From an uncultured Prevotella sp. (GTDB lineage: Bacteria; Bacteroidota; Bacteroidia; Bacteroidales; Bacteroidaceae), in the NCBI GenBank assembly GCA_900548195.1, contig URJQ01000129.1, positions 1-6,923 on the forward strand: a stretch of DNA of 6,923 nt, given 5' to 3'. The notes below the pieces were generated by a model. It was not told where the DNA came from. It was given only the letters and a program-made list of their open reading frames with translations, and did no database searches. Made by a program: the position numbers and the translations under genes. The stretch's first letter is position 1. Each line of letters starts with the position of its first letter. This document shows, piece by piece, positions 3,271 through 6,923 of this stretch.

Positions 3271-6252
3271 ATGCAAAACAAAGGAATTGTAATTGTAACC
3301 GCCATCCTTTTGACGCTTGCAAGCATCTTCTACCTGTCTTTCTCTGTAGCAACAAGCTACTATGACAGCCAGGCTGCCAAGATTGAGGATCCTATTGCCC
3401 AGCAGGACTACAAGGATTCTGTAAAGTATCTCGGCATCTATTCTTACAAGAACTGCTTGGAAACTCAGATCGGACTCGGTCTTGACCTTAAAGGCGGTAT
3501 GAATGTAATCCTCGAAATCAGCGTTCCTGACGTTATCGAAGTGCTCGCAGACCATAAGTCTGACGCTGCATTCAAGAAGTCTATGGAAGAAGCTAAGAAG
3601 GAAGAGGAGACAAGTCAGAGTGATTTCATCTCGCTCTTCGTAAAGGCTTATCAGAAGAATGCACCGGGACATCGTCTCGCTGAAATCTTCGCTACTCAGC
3701 AGCTCAAGGGCAAGGTAAGCACTCAGAGCACTGACAAGCAGGTTATCGCTGTTCTCCGCGATGAGGTACAGTCTGCTATTGACAACTCTTTCAATGTCGT
3801 TCGCAACCGTATCGACAAGTTCGGTGTAGTACAGCCTAACATCCAGAAACTCGAAGGTCAGGACGGACGTATCATGGTGGAAATGCCTGGTATCCGTGAG
3901 CCAGAGCGTGTACGTAAGCTCCTCCAGGGTTCTGCTAACCTCGAATTCTGGGAGACATACAACTCTCAGGAAATCGTGCCTTACCTCTCACAGCTCGACC
4001 AGCTCGCTGCTAACGCAGGTTCTGAGAAGGTTGACACTGTAAAGGCTGAAGCTGCTGACACCACTAAGGCTGAAGTTGCTGCAGCTGAGAAGACTGAAGC
4101 ACAGCCTAAGTTTGAAATCAAGAAGAATGACGCTAAGGCTGACGTAGCTAAGGCTAACGACGCTAAGAGCGAGCTCGCTAAGAAGCAGCATCCACTCTTC
4201 TCTGTATTCCAGCCTATTGGTGGTTCTGCTTACAGTCTCGTAGGTTACGCTCACGTTCGTGATACCGCTGCTGTCAACGCTATCATCTATAGCGACGAGG
4301 CTAAGAAGATTCTCCCTTCTGACGTTAAGCTCCTCTGGGGTGCTAAGTCAATGTCTGAGGAAAACAAGAACATCTACGAGCTTTACGCTATCAAGGTGAC
4401 TTCTTCTAACGGACGCGCTCCACTCGAAGGTGACGTTATCGTGGACGCTAAGGATGAGTTTGATCATACCACAGGACGTCCTTGCGTAAGCATGTCAATG
4501 AATACAGAAGGTGCTCGCCTCTGGGCAGCCCTCACAAAGGCTAACGCTGGCAAGGCTATCGCTATCGTTCTCGACAATACTGTTTACTCCGCTCCTATGG
4601 TTCACGGCGAAATCGCTGGCGGTAACTCACAGATTACCGGTAACTTCACCATCGAAGATACAAAGGACCTCGCTAACACATTGAAGTCTGGTCGTATGCC
4701 TGCTCCTGCTCGTATCGTACAGGAAGAGGTCGTAGGTCCTACTCTCGGTGCTCAGTCTATCCAGCAGGGTATGTGGTCATTCGGTATCGCTTTCGTGCTC
4801 CTCTGCCTCTACATGATCTATATGTACGGTGCTATCCCTGGACTCATGGCTGATGCTGCCCTCGTGGTCAACTTCTTCTTCACCCTCGGTATCCTCGCAT
4901 CATTCCAGTCCGCATTGACAATGCCTGGTATAGCCGGTATCGTATTGACGCTCGGTACTGCCGTGGATGCTAACGTGCTCATATATGAACGTATCAAGGA
5001 GGAACTTCGTCGTGGACTCGGAATGAAGCAGGCTCTCGCTGCTGGTTATAGCAACGCTTTCTCTGCTATCTTCGACTCTAACCTCACCTCCCTCATCACA
5101 GGTATCATCCTCCTTACCATCGGTACCGGTCCTATCAAGGGCTTCGCTACCACATGGATTATCGGTATCGTTTGCTCTTTCTTCACTGCCGTATTCCTTA
5201 CACGTCTCGTTTACGAGAACCGTATGGCAAAGGACAAGTGGCTCAACCTTACATTCGGACGTTCTATTCTCCAGAACACCAAGTATAAGTTCATGTCTTC
5301 TTACAAGAAGAGCTACACAGTCTATGGCATCGCTATCGTAGTATTCATCGCTTGCTTCGCTATCCGTGGACTCTCACAGTCTATCGACTTCACTGGTGGA
5401 CGAAACTATGTAGTGACATTCGAGGATGTAGTAGAGCCTGAGCAGGTTCGCCCTCTCCTCGCTGAAGAGTTCGCTGGTTCCAACACCAACGCCATTGCTA
5501 TCGGTACTGACGGCAAGACCATCCGCGTTTCTACAAACTATAAGATTGAGTCAAACAGCGCTACAATCGATGACGAGTGCGAGACAAAGCTCTACAACTG
5601 CCTCAAGAAGGCTGGACTCGTAAAGCAGGAAAGCGTTGACGCATTCAAGAACCCTGACGTACGCGAAGGTGGTTCCATCATTTCTTCTACTAAGGTAGGT
5701 CCTTCTGTTGCTAAGGATATCACATACGGAGCTATTATCTCAGTATTGGTTGCCCTCGCTGCAATCTTCATCTATATCCTTGTGCGTTTCCGCAACGTAG
5801 CATTCTCTGTAGGTTCTATCGTGGCACTCGCAGTTGATACAGTAGTCGTTGTCGGCTTCTACTCTGCTCTCTACGACCTCGTGCCTTGGAGTCTTGAGAT
5901 TGACCAGACCTTCATCGGTGCTATTCTTACAGTGATCGGTTACTCTATCAACGATAAGGTGGTAGTATTCGACCGTATCCGTGAGAACCTCGGTCTCCAC
6001 AAGAAGCAGGATTATCAGATCACATTCAATGATTCTGTAAACCAGACTCTGGCGCGTACCATCAATACATCTGTTTCTACTCTGATTGTGTTGCTCTGTA
6101 TCTTCATCCTCGGTGGTGATTCTATCCGCAGCTTCTCATTCGCAATGATCCTCGGTGTATTCTTCGGTACCCTGTCTTCTATCTTCATTGCTGCTCCTAC
6201 AGCATATCTCACCCTCGGTCATAAGATCAAGGAGAATGAGACTCAGGAGTAA
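3271..6252 (+). CDS. secDF: SecDF fusion protein, protein translocase subunit
   Basis: An RND-type inner-membrane protein that uses the proton gradient to help SecYEG-SecA complete export. SecD (about residues 1-650) and SecF (about 680-993) are fused; twelve spans are expected. SecD half: span 1 at 7-27, GLDLKGG at 70-76, the large periplasmic P1 domain to about 495, VGPTLGAQS at 488-496, and GTAVDANVLIYERI at 562-575. SecF half: IDFTGGRNY at 705-713, TKVGPSVAKDI at 807-817, and IGYSINDKVVVFDRIREN at 889-906. Proton-relay candidates are Asp565, Asp895 and Arg929; the 34-residue spacing of the last two equals that of Asp637 and Arg671 in Thermus SecDF. Residues 249-306 form an Ala/Lys/Glu-rich insert in P1. 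Codons are strongly biased (Ala GCT, Leu CTC, Arg CGT, Gly GGT), suggesting high expression. It is monocistronic, with its own promoter and terminator. Confidence 0.97.
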   Translation: MQNKGIVIVTAILLTLASIFYLSFSVATSYYDSQAAKIEDPIAQQDYKDSVKYLGIYSYKNCLETQIGLGLDLKGGMNVILEISVPDVIEVLADHKSDAAFKKSMEEAKKEEETSQSDFISLFVKAYQKNAPGHRLAEIFATQQLKGKVSTQSTDKQVIAVLRDEVQSAIDNSFNVVRNRIDKFGVVQPNIQKLEGQDGRIMVEMPGIREPERVRKLLQGSANLEFWETYNSQEIVPYLSQLDQLAANAGSEKVDTVKAEAADTTKAEVAAAEKTEAQPKFEIKKNDAKADVAKANDAKSELAKKQHPLFSVFQPIGGSAYSLVGYAHVRDTAAVNAIIYSDEAKKILPSDVKLLWGAKSMSEENKNIYELYAIKVTSSNGRAPLEGDVIVDAKDEFDHTTGRPCVSMSMNTEGARLWAALTKANAGKAIAIVLDNTVYSAPMVHGEIAGGNSQITGNFTIEDTKDLANTLKSGRMPAPARIVQEEVVGPTLGAQSIQQGMWSFGIAFVLLCLYMIYMYGAIPGLMADAALVVNFFFTLGILASFQSALTMPGIAGIVLTLGTAVDANVLIYERIKEELRRGLGMKQALAAGYSNAFSAIFDSNLTSLITGIILLTIGTGPIKGFATTWIIGIVCSFFTAVFLTRLVYENRMAKDKWLNLTFGRSILQNTKYKFMSSYKKSYTVYGIAIVVFIACFAIRGLSQSIDFTGGRNYVVTFEDVVEPEQVRPLLAEEFAGSNTNAIAIGTDGKTIRVSTNYKIESNSATIDDECETKLYNCLKKAGLVKQESVDAFKNPDVREGGSIISSTKVGPSVAKDITYGAIISVLVALAAIFIYILVRFRNVAFSVGSIVALAVDTVVVVGFYSALYDLVPWSLEIDQTFIGAILTVIGYSINDKVVVFDRIRENLGLHKKQDYQITFNDSVNQTLARTINTSVSTLIVLLCIFILGGDSIRSFSFAMILGVFFGTLSSIFIAAPTAYLTLGHKIKENETQE
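4042..4188 (+). repeat. in-frame tandem repeats in the SecD P1 insert
   Basis: Two adjacent in-frame repeats encode a low-complexity linker. A 24-bp period starts at 4042, 4066 and 4090 (residues KAEAADTT, KAEVAAAE, KTEAQPKF). A 15-bp period is marked by GCTAAG at 4132, 4147, 4162 and 4177 (residues AKADV, AKAND, AKSEL, AKKQH). The insert lies between FWETY (226-230) and HPLFSVF (307-313) in the periplasmic domain. Repeat expansion within the gene is the simplest origin. Confidence 0.8.
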
Positions 6253-6292
6253 TCCAATGAACTAACGACATCAATAAAAATCAAAGAAAAAT

Positions 6293-6323
6293 AGCAGCAG
6301 CCCTCAAGGTTGCTGCTTTTTTT
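6293..6323 (+). terminator. intrinsic terminator of secDF
   Basis: AGCAGCAGCC (6293-6302) pairs with GGTTGCTGCT (6308-6317), ten pairs including one G-T, around the loop CTCAA. A seven-T run (6317-6323) follows. It is a strong Rho-independent terminator 40 bp after the secDF stop. Confidence 0.92.
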
Positions 6324-6400
6324 GTACCCTTTCTCTTATCCCCCTTGCGAAATGGCTTCTTTTTAACAGTCGTTAATATATTTTCCGCATCTTTTCCAGA

Positions 6401-6556
6401 AAAATATTTTTTGTCATTTGTAATTCCACCCTTCCACCTCAGCATACTTATCGTCCTGATAGTCAAGCAAATGCCACCACGTCTAACGCATTGAATCTGA
6501 AATATATAACACCAGTGAGGTGGAAGGGTGGAACTTCTTTCATAAAAAAATATTTT
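6401..6556. repeat. long inverted repeat, MITE-like
   Basis: A perfect 18-bp inverted repeat has arms at 6424-6441 (beginning TTCCACCCTTCC) and 6516-6533 (ending GGAAGGGTGGAA). Eleven bases outside each arm comes a second inverted match, AAAATATTTTTT (6401-6412) against AAAAAATATTTT (6545-6556). The arms enclose 74 bp with a small hairpin (6446-6463) and no ORF. The size and arm structure fit a miniature inverted-repeat element or a large cruciform. AAAATATTTT is itself palindromic and present on both sides, so it could also be a target duplication. No transposase is present. Confidence 0.6.
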
Positions 6557-6670
6557 ACAAGAATAATAGTCGAAAAGTTGTGAATATATGTTAATAATAC
6601 CACAATACAAGTCAATTCCCAACCAATTTCCCCAAAAAGCCCGCCAAGGGAGATAAGAGTGGGGCTATTA

Positions 6671-6758
6671 GTAAAAGCATAGCTATTGCAAGGTAAAAGC
6701 ATAGATATAGGTAAGTAAAAGCATAGCTATTGCAAGGTAAAAGCATAGCTATCTCCTC
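6671..6758. repeat. 22-bp tandem repeat
   Basis: Four adjacent 22-bp units at 6671-6692, 6693-6714, 6715-6736 and 6737-6758. Units 1 and 3 are identical. All four begin GTAAAAGCATAG; unit 2 diverges in its last third and unit 4 keeps about its first 16 bases. Three units hold the palindrome ATAGCTAT. There are no unique spacers, so it is not a CRISPR array. Iteron-like protein binding or simple slippage are both possible. Confidence 0.85.
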
Positions 6759-6862
6759 CAATACTCAAAACTCAACTTTTATCTCTCCTTATTTATATAA
6801 TGTTTGTAAGCCCCCATATATATATAATATGTATGAAGCATCTCCGCCATCTCGTCCATATT

Positions 6863-6910
6863 GCGTCAGCGCGATTTTTCACTCTTCACTTTTCTCTTTT
6901 CCCTTTTCAC
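6863..6910. repeat. CGCG repeat with heptamer tail, right copy
   Basis: Positions 6863-6882 repeat 77-96 exactly, in the same orientation. Five heptamers follow: TTTTCAC (6876), TCTTCAC (6883), TTTTCTC (6890), TTTTCCC (6897) and TTTTCAC (6904), then TAAAAG as in the left copy. The middle units have drifted, so this copy looks older or less homogenised than the left one. Confidence 0.8.
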
Positions 6911-6923
6911 TAAAAGAAAGAGT

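Larger units (their letters stand above)
6324..6923. other. gene-free right region
   Basis: No convincing gene. Open frames on the minus strand here run through the secDF terminator or the tandem repeats and lack a promoter. The stretch holds the inverted repeat (6401-6556), the 22-bp array (6671-6758), a short (AT)n tract (about 6816-6826) and the right CGCG/heptamer repeat. Confidence 0.65.

Noticed and set aside
3101..3292. Open frame of 63 codons from TTG across the secDF leader
   Set aside because: TTG start, Lys/Asn tail from the A-rich leader, and overlap with secDF in another frame. Its body is the GC-rich tandem repeat, so it is better explained as non-coding.
6281..6622. Minus-strand open frame of 113 codons
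   Set aside because: It runs through the secDF terminator and both arms of the inverted repeat, has no promoter and no recognisable domain.
6463..6702. Minus-strand open frame of 79 codons
   Set aside because: Its start lies in the 22-bp repeats and it overlaps the inverted repeat; nothing supports translation.
6671..6758. Possible CRISPR array
   Set aside because: Units are directly adjacent with no unique spacers, and no cas gene is present.
6833..6913. Plus-strand 26-codon frame beginning MKHLRHLV
   Set aside because: Most of it is the dispersed CGCG/heptamer repeat read as protein; it has no terminator or clear promoter.

Overview
The window looks like chromosomal DNA of a Bacteroidota member, most likely a Prevotella-type Bacteroidales. 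The signs are a single-chain SecD-SecF fusion, promoters with the Bacteroidota -7 box TAnnTTTG (270-277, 667-674, 3005-3012), A-rich translation starts without Shine-Dalgarno sequences, and a rhomboid protease with a C-terminal tail of Bacteroidota type. The genus is an inference.

Layout, all on the + strand: (1) 1-245 is gene-free and repeat-rich, with a GC-rich hairpin, a CGCG-type repeat and two arrays of 7-bp repeats. (2) 246-592 looks like a compact independent transcription unit: promoter, folded leader, a 30-codon hydrophobic ORF and a strong intrinsic terminator. (3) 644-2851 is a two-gene operon in which a rhomboid intramembrane protease (782-1744) is followed with no gap by a membrane-anchored endonuclease/exonuclease/phosphatase (EEP) family enzyme (1745-2830). 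(4) 3005-6323 is the secDF unit: promoter, about 250 nt of leader that can fold into a three-way junction followed by a 44-bp GC-rich tandem repeat, the 993-codon secDF gene, and a terminator. (5) 6324-6923 has no convincing gene. It holds a long inverted repeat, a 22-bp tandem repeat and a second copy of the CGCG/heptamer repeat seen at the left end.

Together, SecDF pulls secreted proteins across the inner membrane using the proton gradient. The rhomboid cleaves membrane proteins within the bilayer. The EEP protein probably carries its catalytic domain on the periplasmic face. All three act at the cell envelope, but nothing in the sequence shows that the rhomboid/EEP pair and SecDF work together.

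The protein-coding genes are of ordinary families. The less ordinary material is non-coding: a possible small-protein or small-RNA transcript, a riboswitch-like secDF leader, a dispersed hairpin repeat whose two copies differ by compensatory base-pair changes, and repeat arrays on both sides of the gene block. I see no clear new multi-gene system.
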